Origin: Francisella orientalis FNO12
GTDB lineage: Bacteria; Pseudomonadota; Gammaproteobacteria; Francisellales; Francisellaceae
Direction of reading: 5' to 3'
NCBI RefSeq assembly: GCF_001042525.2
Contig: NZ_CP011921.2
Span: forward strand, 1,116,001-1,180,000
DNA: 64,000 nt
In this document: in pieces, positions 29,009 to 38,516 of the stretch
Numbering within the stretch: position 1 is the stretch's first letter
How the letters are laid out: each line of letters opens with the position of its first letter
The notes under the pieces: model-generated
Told to the model about the DNA's origin: nothing
Databases searched by the model: none
The model's input: the letters and a program-made list of their open reading frames with translations, nothing else
Program-made: the position numbers and the translations under genes

Positions 29009-29632
29009 TTAATTAGAAGTATTTCGAGAAACCAACTTCTGACAAAATTGCTCTAATGAAATCTCTTTCTCCTTCAATAGAACTAATAAATGAAATAATA
29101 AATCTGCTGTCTCAGAAATCAACTCATCATCCGAATCCTGCTTCACCGCAGCTATTACAACTTCGACACCTTCTTCGCCAACTTTCTGAGCAATTCTTGG
29201 TAATCCTTTTTTGAATAAACTAGTTAAATAACTATTCTCAGGTAAGTAATCTTTTCTTTCAGCTATTAATTTTTCTAATTTATCAATTATATACAGAGAG
29301 CTATTTTCTTCATTTTTAGTAAAGCATGATTTACTACCAGTATGACAAGTTGGACCGTATGGTATAGCTTTGATAAGTATAGAATCATTATCACAATCAA
29401 CAGCTATATCTTTTAGCTCAAGAAAATTACCACTCTCTTCGCCTTTAGTCCATAGACGTTTCTTGCTACGACTATAGAAAGTAACTTTGCCGATTTCTAA
29501 AGTTTTTTCTAAAGATTCTTTACTCATATATCCTAGCATTAAGACACTATTATCAATCGCTGATTGAATAATAGCTGGAACTAAATTATCCATTTTTTAC
29601 CAAGCTATAGACTCTATAATTTTGTTATCCAT
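29009..29632 (-). pseudogene. hisI: HisIE (phosphoribosyl-AMP cyclohydrolase / PR-ATP pyrophosphatase) with nonsense codon 12
   Basis: The natural start is ATG 29632 (MDNKIIESIAW), but codon 12 is TAA at 29597-29599 where the family has a charged residue. A second ATG two codons later (29593) opens an unbroken 194-codon frame, MDNLVPAIIQSAID, which keeps both domains. The HisI part has KRLWTKGEESGNF, DCDNDS and GPTCHTGSKSCF. The HisE part has YLTSLFKKGLPRIAQKVGEEG and SETADLLFHLLVLLKEKEIS. It catalyses steps 2 and 3 of histidine synthesis. Restart at 29593 might rescue it, but the rest of the operon is dead. It lies 8 bp behind hisF. Confidence 0.85.
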
Positions 29633-29640
29633 TTTGTATC

Positions 29641-30421
29641 CTATTTAACTATTCTTGTAGGTATATTATTTTTAAAAAGCTCTTGTTTTAATTCAGGTAT
29701 CGCAATAATATCATCGTGAAATACACTTGCTGCCAAAGCATCATCAATATCCGTATGCTTAAATACATCAATAAAATGCTGAATCTCTCTAGCTCCACCA
29801 GAGGCTATAACCGGTATTGAGACATTTGATTGAACTTCTCTAAGATGCTCTAGATCATAGCCACCTTTGACACCATCTTGATTCATACAGTTAAGAACTA
29901 TCTCACCAGCACCACGAGATTCTACTTCTTTTGCCCAGCTAACTGGATCTAATAATGTCTGTACAGTTTTATCAGCACTACCTGTATATTATATATTGGC
30001 AAACTTTAAATTCACCATCAATAAATTTACTATCTACACCAACTACTACACATTGAGTACCAAACTCATAGACTAGCTCATCTATCAAATCAGGTCTAGC
30101 AAGCGCTGCAGAGTTGACAGATATTTTATCTGCTCCTTCATTTAATATTGCACGAGCATTCTCTATAGATTTAATACCTCCAGCTACACAAAATGAGATA
30201 TTTATCTTTTTAGCTATTTCTTGTATCTACTTGATAGAAAGTAGCTTATTATTAGGACTAGCTCCAATATCATAAAATACCAGCTCACCAGCTCCTGCAT
30301 CTGAGTATTTCTGTGCTAGTTCAATAATATCGCCAATGATTCTATGATTTCTAAATTTTACACCTTTGACAACTACGCCATCTTTGACATCAAGACATGG
30401 AATTATTCTTTTTGTTAACAT
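29641..30421 (-). pseudogene. hisF: HisF imidazole glycerol phosphate synthase cyclase subunit, broken
   Basis: From ATG 30421 the protein begins [20 protein letters not shown], with the first catalytic Asp in place. The frame stops at a TAG (30227-30229) after NNKLLSIK, where the family has Trp, and resumes as [20 protein letters not shown]. The second Asp is visible in VVVGVDSKF. Near 29985 a short AT insertion shifts the frame between KVCQY and [15 protein letters not shown]. The last frame, with GAGEIVLNCMNQDGVKGGYD and SGGAREIQHFIDVF, ends at 29641. Two separate lesions make loss certain if the sequence is right. It is adjacent to hisA with no spacer. Confidence 0.92.
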
Positions 30422-30422
30422 T

Positions 30423-31070
30423 CTAAGCCTCTTGTAGTGTAAATTTATTTTCATATAGAGCTTTGCCTATGATAACACCATAAGTATTTTGCTCTTTTAG
30501 AATTTCTAAATCTTCTAAGCTACCAACTCCACCAGAAGCCATAAACTGAATATCTGGATATATAGATGAATAGATTCTATATAGCTCAAAGTTTGGACCT
30601 TGTAGCATACTATCTCGAGAAATATCAGTACATAACACGTACTCAAGACCGTCACCAAGATAAGTCTGTAATATCTCATCTAAAGTTATTGTGCTTGATT
30701 CTTGCCAGCCATGCATTGCTATATAAGGTATTCCTTCTTTAATAAATACATCTAAAGCTAAAACTATCTTCTCAGCGCCATACTTCTCAAAAACTTCTTT
30801 GTTAATGCTATATCCTTAACAGCCAAGCTACTAACAACTACCCTATCAACCCCGATTTCCAAAAGCTTTTCGATAGTTTCAAATTGACAAGTTTGGCTTT
30901 TCTTAGCACCATCTAAATCTACGACATGAATAAACTCTGCACCTGCTTGTTCATATGCTTTTGCAACATTCTTTTGGCTCAAGTTCATAAGTAGTAGTTT
31001 TATTAAAATCTCCTTTTTCTAAACGAACACATTTGCCATTTATTAGATCTATCGCTGGAAATATATTCAT
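30423..31070 (-). pseudogene. hisA: HisA phosphoribosylformimino-5-aminoimidazole carboxamide isomerase, broken
   Basis: ATG 31070 opens MNIFPAIDLINGKCVRLEKG, with the catalytic Asp of AIDLING. The frame is lost near 30990 after TTYELEPK and continues in another as NVAKAYEQAGAEFIHVVDLD. A second shift near 30795 leads to YGAEKIVLALDVFIKEGIPY and AMHGWQESSTITLDEI, followed by LCTDISRDSMLQGPN and QFMASGGVGSLEDL. It ends at 30423, one base before hisF. All parts of the TIM barrel are still recognisable, so decay is recent. HisA isomerises ProFAR in the fourth step of the pathway. Confidence 0.92.
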
Positions 31071-31666
31071 TTACAAAGCCCCTTGTATAAAATTCTCTAA
31101 AATCCTCATACCAACTCTACCGGATTTCTCAGGGTGAAATTGAATGCCATAAAAATTATCTTTATTTACCATTGCAGTGAAATCATTTATATAGTCATTA
31201 GTAACTATGCTAAATTGATTAAGCTTAGCATAAAAGCTATGCACAGAATATACATAATCATCTTCTGCGATATCTTTAAATAGAAAATGATCCTTATTTA
31301 TATTTTGTAAGCTGTTCCAACCCATGTGTGGAATACTAAAACCTTGGGTTTTATTAAAAGCTTTTACTTTTTCAGGAAAAATACCCAAACAATCTGTATC
31401 TTCTTCTTCAGAAAAACTATACATAATTTGCATTCCTAGACAGATTCCTAAGACAGGTTGCTTAAGTTGTGGAATAATCTTATCTAAGTCATATTTTTTA
31501 GATTTGCCATTGCTGATTTAGCATGTCCAACACCTGGCAAAATTACACAAGCTGATTTTTTTATAACTTCAGCATTATGTGTTAGGACTATTTCTCGCCC
31601 TAATTTCTCAAAAGCATATTTTATCGAAGCAAAATTACTCCCACAACAATCTATTATCGCTATCAT
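31071..31666 (-). pseudogene. hisH: HisH glutaminase subunit of IGP synthase, frameshifted
   Basis: ATG 31666 gives MIAIIDCCGSNFASIKYAF and CVILPGVGHAKSAMANLK, then the frame is lost in an A-run near 31495. The other frame continues YDLDKIIPQLKQPVLGICLG, including the nucleophilic Cys in GICLGMQ. It ends with the His/Glu pair in YGIQFHPEKSGRVG. Apart from this single homopolymer slip the protein is complete (about 198 residues). A one-base sequencing error would therefore be the cheapest alternative here. It overlaps hisB by 4 bp and abuts hisA, as in an operon. Confidence 0.92.
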
Positions 31667-32727
31667 AATACTCCCTTTGAACTAGGAATCTCATCTATAC
31701 CATTTTTGGCAATCGCTTGTTTGACCACTTTTCCTAAGCCTTTAAAACACGCTTCTATCATATGATGAGTATTCTCACCTGTTACTTTGATATGTAGTGT
31801 TGCTTTTAGACCTTCAGCAAAAGATACAAAGAAATGCTTCACCAACTCTACTGATAAATCTCCTACTGTTTCTCGATCAAAATTCGCTTCAAATGAGCAA
31901 TAATTTCTGCCACTTAAATCTAAAGCAATCTCAACTAAAGCCTCATCCATCGGTAATAAGAAACCATAACGATTAATACCATACTTATCGCCTAGAGCTT
32001 GAGCAATTGCTTGAGAAAGAGTAATCGCAACATCCTTAACACAATGATGATCATCGATATGAAGATCACCTTTTGCCTAAATTACCGCACTAATACCAGC
32101 GTGTTTTACAATCTGATCAAGCATATGATCAAAAAACCCAAGACCCGTATATATTTCTCGAGTTCCAGGAACATCTAGATTAACTTTTACAATAATATCA
32201 GTCTCATTAGTTATACGCTTGATTTCAGCTACTCTAGGTTTATTTAATATCGCTATAGTAATATCATCCCAAGATTGATAATTCCCAATGCCAAATTGAA
32301 TAGGATTAACTTTTATATCATGAGCTAACTGTACATCAGTTTCTCTATCACCAATCACATAAGAGATCTTTTGCTCTACTAAATAATCCATCAATAAACC
32401 AACTTTAGGTTTACGACAGTTACAATTTTCATGAGCAAAATGTGGACAAATTAAAACATCTTCAAACGCAATACCTTGTGATTTAAATATCTTCATCATC
32501 AAGTTATGCGGCGCATCGAAATCTTCTTGAGGAAAGGACTCAGTACCTAAACCATCTTGGTTTGATACCATAACAAGTTTAAAGCCTGCTTTTTGTAATT
32601 TTTTAAGAGCTTCAAAAACACCCTCAAAAAACTCTAGCTTCTCAATACTATCAACCTGCTTATCTATAGGTGACTCAACGATTAAAGTACCATCTCTATC
32701 AATGAATAAATATTTATTTTGTTTCAT
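31663..32727 (-). pseudogene. hisB: HisB (histidinol-phosphatase / IGP dehydratase) with one nonsense codon
   Basis: ATG 32727 opens the HAD phosphatase domain: [25 protein letters not shown], and the zinc cysteines in [16 protein letters not shown]. The dehydratase domain starts about residue 165 ([20 protein letters not shown]). A TAG at 32077-32079 follows ISAVI. The same frame continues AKGDLHIDDHHCVKDVAITL with the metal-binding histidines, and ends at 31663. One C-to-T change of a CAG codon would explain it. The truncated piece could still be a phosphatase, but dehydratase function is lost. Confidence 0.93.
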
Positions 32728-33045
32728 ATTCGCTACTTAATTTTTGTAATACTTCGATTAATTTTTTATTTTCAGATACTATCCCTATGCTAATTCTTAG
32801 AACTTTTTCATCATTGAAAAAATGAGCCATAGAGCGAACTACTATTTTTTATCGATTAGTTTATTAAAGATACTCTCTTAAAATTTAACTAATATAAAAT
32901 TAGCATCTGTTGACCACAATTTATCAACAATCTTCATTTGTGATAATGCTTGATATGATGTTCTCTTTGCTCTTTTACTTCAGCAATTTGACTAGCTATA
33001 TTTGCTAAATTCTCATCATCAAGCATTTTTAATATAGTATTTTTA
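32714..33045 (-). pseudogene. hisC: HisC histidinol-phosphate aminotransferase, C-terminal remnant
   Basis: Reading from about 33045 across frames gives TILKMLDDENLANIASQIAE, then QALSQMKIVDKLWSTDANFI and IVVRSMAHFFNDEKVLRISI, ending SSEYETK at 32714. The last part overlaps the hisB start by 14 bp. This is the C-terminal quarter of HisC (family length about 350), with one frameshift near 32955, an in-frame stop after LVKF and another shift near 32840. Everything upstream, including the PLP lysine and any hisG/hisD, is gone. At 33046 the sequence changes to a plus-strand gene fragment, so this is a deletion end. Confidence 0.82.
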
Positions 33046-33046
33046 A

Positions 33047-33954
33047 CCAACAATCTGCAGATACATATTTACATAATGATATAGATGCTCTTGAATTAGC
33101 AATGAAGCAAACTGATCCAGATAGTAAGGAACTTTTACAATTAGGACTATCATTATTTTCTCTTCAAATAGAAACAAAAGAGTATAATCAAGCTGGTGAA
33201 ACTTTAGATATGCTTGTAGATAACTTCCCTGATAATCCTATTGTACAAATATATGATTCAGCATACTCATATATTTTTGATTTTAGTAACTTTAGGAAGG
33301 CATTTGCTAAATTATAAACATCCAAATGGCCTGATATGCCCGTATATGTGAATACTTTTGATATTATCAAAAGAAGTTTTAACTTACATATAAACACTAG
33401 TGCTAATCAGATACAACTCGAGCGAGGTTCTATACCTGTGATTGTAATTTTTGGATCTCCATTAAATTCTAATGCAAGTATGAATGAATATTTAATCAAA
33501 AGACTTTATAAAGGGTTGGAAGCTTATTTTAGATTCCCAGATGCAACTATTATAGTAAGTGGTGGTCGAGTAACAGCTGGCAAAACTGAATCATATCAAA
33601 TGAGACAATGTCTAATTAATGGTAGTGTGCCTTTGAACAAAATTATATTAGAAGATCAATCATTAAACATGGTATGACAAGGCGTTAATACTTTTATGAC
33701 AATAAAAAATATGAACCCTTAAACCTACTGATATCATTTTAGTTACTTCAACAGCAGATATTAGAAGAGCTAATGCAATATTTAAACAAGAAGCTTTTGA
33801 TAATAATATGATTGATATAAAAATTCATAACTTAACTTCTGAGACTAAAGGATACAATATAATGTATCCTCTTACAGATTATGAAAAAGTAATAATTATC
33901 AAAGATACTCTTAGAGCTGTTGGTATATGGCAAATGCCTGGAATGGTTTTCTAG
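33047..33954 (+). pseudogene. TPR + DUF218 (YdcF/ElyC-like) protein, 5'-truncated and broken
   Basis: The plus-strand frame begins without a start at about 33047 and reads TPR-like helices (SKELLQLGLSLFSLQIETKE, GETLDMLVDNFPDNPIVQIY) to a stop at 33317. A shift leads to the DUF218 core: RGSIPVIVIFGSPLNSNASM (about 33430), ATIIVSGGRVTAGKTESYQM and LINGSVPLNKIILEDQSLN, stopping at 33677. A last frame carries DIILVTSTADIRRANAIFKQ and ends at 33954 inside the xseB stop region. DUF218 proteins handle envelope carbon-lipid or vancomycin-sensitivity functions in E. coli, exact role unclear. The missing N-terminus coincides with the missing part of hisC. Confidence 0.75.
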
Positions 33955-34154
33955 TCATTACCTTCAAATTCATCTATAAACTTCTGAGCTGCCGCGATTC
34001 TTTCTTTACATAACTGATAACTTTTTGAGGCTTGTTCTAGCATTGGTGCTAACTCATCTAACAGAGGAGGATTATCTTGTTGCTCTTGAAGTTTTTCATT
34101 AATTTCTTCTAATATTTGATAATTTTTTGCAAATTTTTTACTTTGAGTTACCAT
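33951..34154 (-). CDS. xseB: Exodeoxyribonuclease VII small subunit XseB
   Basis: The 67 residues form the expected helical hairpin: KNYQILEEINEKLQEQQDNP, then LLDELAPMLEQASKSYQLC, ending in an acidic tail. XseB wraps around XseA in the ExoVII complex that degrades single-stranded DNA. Its start overlaps the end of xseA by 17 bp, so the two are translationally coupled. Its stop codon overlaps the stop of the dead DUF218 gene on the other strand. Confidence 0.93.
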   Translation of the reverse strand: MVTQSKKFAKNYQILEEINEKLQEQQDNPPLLDELAPMLEQASKSYQLCKERIAAAQKFIDEFEGND

Positions 34155-35523
34155 TTTTTTTCACCTCTACTTGTATATGTCCATCGGCATAAACTATCTC
34201 TAAATCTGAGTATGCTTGTGCTTGTTTTTGAGTTGTTATATATTTGCCATCTGTTGTCTTTGTCAAACTAAAACCTCTTTTAAGAGTTGGCTCTATTGAT
34301 ACAGATAATATCTGCTTATAAAGAGATTCGCTTGTTTGATTATAGTATTTTAAAATATTTTGAGCCTTATTAATTGATTGATTATATAAATTATAAACAT
34401 TATTTTCATAACTTCTCATCAAGCTTTTTGAACTTAGTAATATACTTTGATATACAGTATCCATAGATTTGGCATATAATTTAGAGACTCCTCTAGCCAT
34501 AGAAGTTGATTCTTTATAGTTATGATCCACACTTTGATTCATCTGATAGAGATAATGTTCTAAATGTGTTTTAAAGTTATGATACAGATTATCTAATTGA
34601 TGTTTATTTTGTCTAGCTAGATTTTTAGTAACCCTCACTATCGATTCGTAATTATATCTAGCGTTTATTGCATTATCAACGATTGTATTAGCTATATAAT
34701 TTATAACCTTAGATGGCGTATCAAATCTTTTTGTACATATCTCATCTAAAACTGTACTATCTCTCTCATGTCCTATACCAACTAACACTGGAATTTTACT
34801 ATTACAAATGTTTTCAGCTGGTAGTATATTATTAAACCAGTCAAGATCAGCTTGAGAGCCCCCTCCTCGGATTAATACTATCGCATCATATTTATCAGCG
34901 ATTGCTGATATTTTAGTAAATGCTGTTGAGACACTTTTCGCACATTCTACACCTTGCATCTTTGCTTCATATATATCAAAGTTACATAGATTTAAATCTT
35001 GTAATTTATCAGCCTCTTCGAAGAAATCTCCTTTACCTGCAGCAGTCATACTTGTGATTACTGCAACATTGGTAAAATCACCTGGCATATTAAGAACTTT
35101 ATTTTTCTCTAGAATGCCTTTTTTAGATAAATTTTGTAGAATCTCAATTTTACGAGCTTGCCTATCACCAAGTGTAAAAGTAGGATCTATATCTATTATA
35201 TTTAGACTAAGACCAAAGCTAGTATGATAGTTTACAGCAACTTTAAATAAAACTTTCATATCTGTTTTTAGAGTTTCACCAGTAGCTTGACTAAATTTAC
35301 TATGAATATAATCAACTTTATTTGCCCAGCAATTACATCTAATTTTAGCTATAGGAAATTTACTAACCCCATCATGCTCTATAAGCTCACCATAGTAATG
35401 CTTACCAGATCTACGCCATTCAGATAACTCTACAACTACCCAAAAGCCTTCATATCCAAAGCTCATTTCTATAGTACTTTTTATAAGCTCAAGAAATTCG
35501 CTTAGTTTCAATGATTCTTGCAT
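34138..35523 (-). CDS. xseA: Exodeoxyribonuclease VII large subunit XseA
   Basis: The 461-residue protein has the N-terminal OB-fold (FWVVVELSEWRRSGKHYYGE) and the catalytic domain with VAVITSMTAAGKGDFFEEA (about residue 157). DAIVLIRGGGSQADLDWFN (about 225) and PVLVGIGHERDSTVLDEICT with the active-site region (about 255) follow. A long coiled-coil then runs to about residue 410, and RGFSLTKTTDGKYITTQKQA ends the chain. ExoVII degrades single-stranded DNA from both ends. It is intact and coupled to xseB. Confidence 0.96.
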   Translation of the reverse strand: MQESLKLSEFLELIKSTIEMSFGYEGFWVVVELSEWRRSGKHYYGELIEHDGVSKFPIAKIRCNCWANKVDYIHSKFSQATGETLKTDMKVLFKVAVNYHTSFGLSLNIIDIDPTFTLGDRQARKIEILQNLSKKGILEKNKVLNMPGDFTNVAVITSMTAAGKGDFFEEADKLQDLNLCNFDIYEAKMQGVECAKSVSTAFTKISAIADKYDAIVLIRGGGSQADLDWFNNILPAENICNSKIPVLVGIGHERDSTVLDEICTKRFDTPSKVINYIANTIVDNAINARYNYESIVRVTKNLARQNKHQLDNLYHNFKTHLEHYLYQMNQSVDHNYKESTSMARGVSKLYAKSMDTVYQSILLSSKSLMRSYENNVYNLYNQSINKAQNILKYYNQTSESLYKQILSVSIEPTLKRGFSLTKTTDGKYITTQKQAQAYSDLEIVYADGHIQVEVKKNGNSK

Positions 35524-35631
35524 GATAATATTAACTAAAAATCTTGCTTTGAATAAATTCTACATTTACAGAACGAATATACAACAGTTATTAACATTTA
35601 TAATAGAAAGACAGGTTTATAAAGAATTTGT

Positions 35632-35874
35632 TTATAGTGCTGATCTTAATGCACCTCTGACTTTAAAACTACATTCCTGAACACTTGATTTTAGTTTTTC
35701 ATAGTCTTCTTCTGAACAATTATCTGGCTTTTTTGATGGTAAACAAGTTTTTATTTCCCCTTGATGTTTTTGTTCCTGTAAACAATTTAAATCACCACTA
35801 GTTAATTGTTCATCTGCAGCATATACCGAAGCAGAAAAAATAATAAATACAAAAATAAAAATAAATTTTTTCAT
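35632..35874 (-). CDS. Small secreted four-cysteine protein, unknown function
   Basis: I choose the ATG at 35874, because it starts a standard signal peptide, MKKFIFIFVFIIFSASVYAA. The ATG three codons earlier (35883) is less likely. The mature part is about 60 residues, very polar, with four cysteines (LNCLQEQ, IKTCLPS, DNCSEED and VQECSFK) at spacings suitable for two disulfides. No family is recognised. It stands alone between xseA and the dead secreted paralogue 2, with about 108 bp upstream of xseA on the same strand. The product is probably periplasmic. Confidence 0.65.
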   Translation of the reverse strand: MKKFIFIFVFIIFSASVYAADEQLTSGDLNCLQEQKHQGEIKTCLPSKKPDNCSEEDYEKLKSSVQECSFKVRGALRSAL

Positions 35875-36012
35875 AGTAAACATCCTTAAGATTAACTTTA
35901 AACATACTTGCGACGAAACTTCAAAAAATCAAATAAATGGAGTTTGGTCACATTTTCATTATAACTCTTAGTTTGTACTACTTATCTATTTTAATATGTT
36001 TCATAAAAAGTT

Positions 36013-37226
36013 TTAGTTTTCATTAGACCTAACTATTTCATAGACATCTACGCTATCTTTATTAGCCACTCCCATGAAATGAGTATCAGGACTAAATATA
36101 AACTGAAGAGGCTTATCTTTTAGATATAATGCTTGAGATAATACAAAGCCATAAAATGCTTGTATTGATGCCTCACTCATTACAGATGTGAGTTTATCAC
36201 TATATTCTATATCCACAAGCGAAGCTTCAAAACCTCTTTGTAAAACAAGTTTATCTTCTATTGCATTCGTTTTTCTATTAATTACTCTAATGTCAAAGCT
36301 ATACTCATACGCTACCATAAATATTTCTTTCTCATCATACGCTTGTATTTTATATGGCTCTAGTTCTGGATTAACACTTGATGTTAATCTCACTCCCATA
36401 CCATTAAGTATATATAGTTTCAAAGCGCCCTAGCTAAGACCAGAGTCGCCATTTTTTTAAAGCCGCCTCCATTCGTAGTGTTTTTTTTATCGCTATCTTT
36501 TAGTATTCCAAAGTCCTTAATTGTATTACCTGGGTAATCTACTAGCTTACTAGAACGATTAATTGTGTCATCATTCAAAATATCATATTTATATATCTGC
36601 TCTTTAGATCTAACATAAACATAGTCAAAGCCTGCATCTTCATAGAATTTAAATCCAGTTCGAGTATAGCTCAAAGACCTAGAGTCTGTCTTATCTAAAA
36701 CCCCATCATTTCCTATAGTAAATATAATTAAGGAACCTTTATTACTATCTTCCTCATGTGTAAGAACATAAATTTTATTTTTAAACATCTCAACAGCTAT
36801 AATATTTTGGGCTATATGCTCACTTGATATTTGCGAATTAACTTTGTTTGAGATTGGTGACATACTATATTCAGAAATAATATGATTTGAGAATAAATAT
36901 AAACGATCACCATTTTTAGAGGCAAGTGCTTTTATAACTTTACTTCCAACATTTGTTTCACTATCAAAACAGCTAGAAAACACAGCACTATTATTTATCG
37001 AATAGCCCAATTTTATAGCACTAATACAATATTGTGGACCATCACGATATATTGAATATAACCTAGAATTTTTTCCTTCGGATATAGCTAAAGCTTGAAT
37101 ATTTGATTCATTTATTGTGCTTATATATCCAGGTTGTGCCTTATGATTATCTTTGCTCGTACGAACAAAACTCGCTTGAGCATTAATACCAAGAAATATT
37201 AATAATACGCTTATACAAAATATTTT
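36013..37226 (-). pseudogene. Secreted beta-propeller-like protein, paralogue 2, broken
   Basis: The signal-like start (IFCISVLLIFLGINAQASF) has lost its ATG; a TAA precedes it in frame at 37227. The frame then reads PGYISTINESNIQALAISEG, SAIKLGYSINNSAVFSSCFD and GDRLYLFSNHIISEYSMSPI, closely matching paralogue 1 at 19287 in order and in the two cysteines. A frameshift near 36425 separates ATLVLARA from KLYILNGMGVRLTSS, and the chain ends VYEIVRSNEN at 36013. The total would be about 405 residues. Loss of the start and one slip imply that the gene is dead. Confidence 0.75.
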
Positions 37227-37339
37227 TTAGCAAATTTATAACTTGTAATATTTACATAGTTTTATTAAGTAGTATTTGCAAGTATACATGACTATGAAAA
37301 ATATTTAAGTTTATGTATTAATTTAAGTTATAACTACAT

Positions 37340-38014
37340 ATGATAAAACACAAGATGATTAATATATCTAATAATGCCATTAAAGAACTTCAAAGAATTC
37401 GTCAACATATACATCAACATCCAGAGCTTGGTTTTGATGTATATAATACAGCCGAATATATAACTAAAGAACTAGAGAAAATAGGTTTAAAGGTTCAAAA
37501 ATCAATTGGAAAAACTGGATTAGTTGCTGATTTAATTGTTCCAAATGCAAACAAAACTATTGCTTTTCGAGCTGATATGGATGCTCTACCAATTCATGAG
37601 CAAAATACCTGTCAATATAAGTCAAAAATAGATGGCAAAGCACATATGTGTGGCCATGATGCTCATTGTGTTATGGTTTTAGTAGCTGCTCAACAGCTTG
37701 TTAAAAATAAAACTATGCTAAATGTAAACATTCAGTTTATATTTCAACCTTCTGAAGAAATCTTGCCAGGTGGCGCTCCTGCAATGATTAAAGATAGTGC
37801 TTTGGATAATGTAAATGAAATATATGGAATTCATGTTTATCCTATTATCAATGAGGAATGTATGCAAATATCAACTCCTGTAGCTATGGCTGGTGTTGAT
37901 TTATTCGAAATAATATTTCACGGTAAAGGTGGACACGCTAGTACTCCCATAAAGGCTAATGTCCCTATCATTATGGCTGCTCAATTTATTAATTTAGCAT
38001 CAACAATTTTTTGA
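37340..38014 (+). pseudogene. M20D amidohydrolase (HipO/AmhX-like), 3'-truncated by deletion
   Basis: The 224-residue frame begins ELQRIRQHIHQHPELGFDVY and has the metal site in IAFRADMDALPIHEQN, AHMCGHDAHCVMVLVAAQQL and IFQPSEEILPGGAPAMIKDS. The dimerisation domain starts at HGKGGHASTPIKANVPIIMA. Family members have about 390 residues; this one stops after NLASTIF at 38014, missing the second half of the catalytic domain with its last metal-binding His. From about 37990 the sequence instead matches the end of a minus-strand secreted paralogue fragment. The protein is therefore a deletion product and probably inactive. Intact relatives cleave N-acyl amino acids. Confidence 0.85.
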
Positions 38015-38431
38015 GTAAAATGCTTACTAAAAACTTTTCCAGTAATACTATTTGTAATATGAGAAATGTTGTAGGCTAGAATATTATAATTTGATAATAT
38101 ATAAAAAGTTTTTCCTAATTTTATCTAAAATTATTTTATTAACTTTATTACCTACAGTATATTGATTATCAAAACAGCTAATAAATGATCCTGCATTACT
38201 AATTGAATATGATATTTTTGTAACATTTAGACAATAGTTATCGCTTGGCCTGAATATTGAAAAAAGCTTAGTTCCATCTTTGCTTATAGCTGTTGCTTGT
38301 ATATTTGGCTCATAAATAGTTGTAATATATCCAGGTTGCAACATATGACTATCTTTAGCAATTTTTACAAAATACGCTTGAGAACTTTGTAAAATGAATA
38401 ATCCAACAAATATAAAAATTATATTTTTCAT
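37990..38431 (-). pseudogene. Secreted beta-propeller-like protein, paralogue 4, N-terminal fragment
   Basis: ATG 38431 gives a signal peptide, MKNIIFIFVGLFILQSSQAY, then QPGYITTIYEPNIQATAISK and CLNVTKISYSISNAGSFISC, nearly the same as paralogue 3 next door. A frameshift in an A-run near 38118 changes to TFYILSNYNILAYNISHITN. The match to paralogue 3 continues to QKIVDAKLI near 37990, where the sequence runs into the truncated M20 gene. Only the first third of the family remains. It lies 85 bp from the end of paralogue 3 on the same strand, suggesting a former tandem array. Confidence 0.78.
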
Positions 38432-38516
38432 AATGACTAACCTAAATAATTCTACTAAATATCAAAATTGGTTGGCTATATCAAAAATGATTATTACTCC
38501 ATTTATTATTTTTAAC

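Noticed and set aside
33188-33397. Minus-strand open frame opposite the DUF218 remnant
   Set aside because: No family resemblance and no RBS. The plus strand has recognisable TPR and DUF218 sequence.
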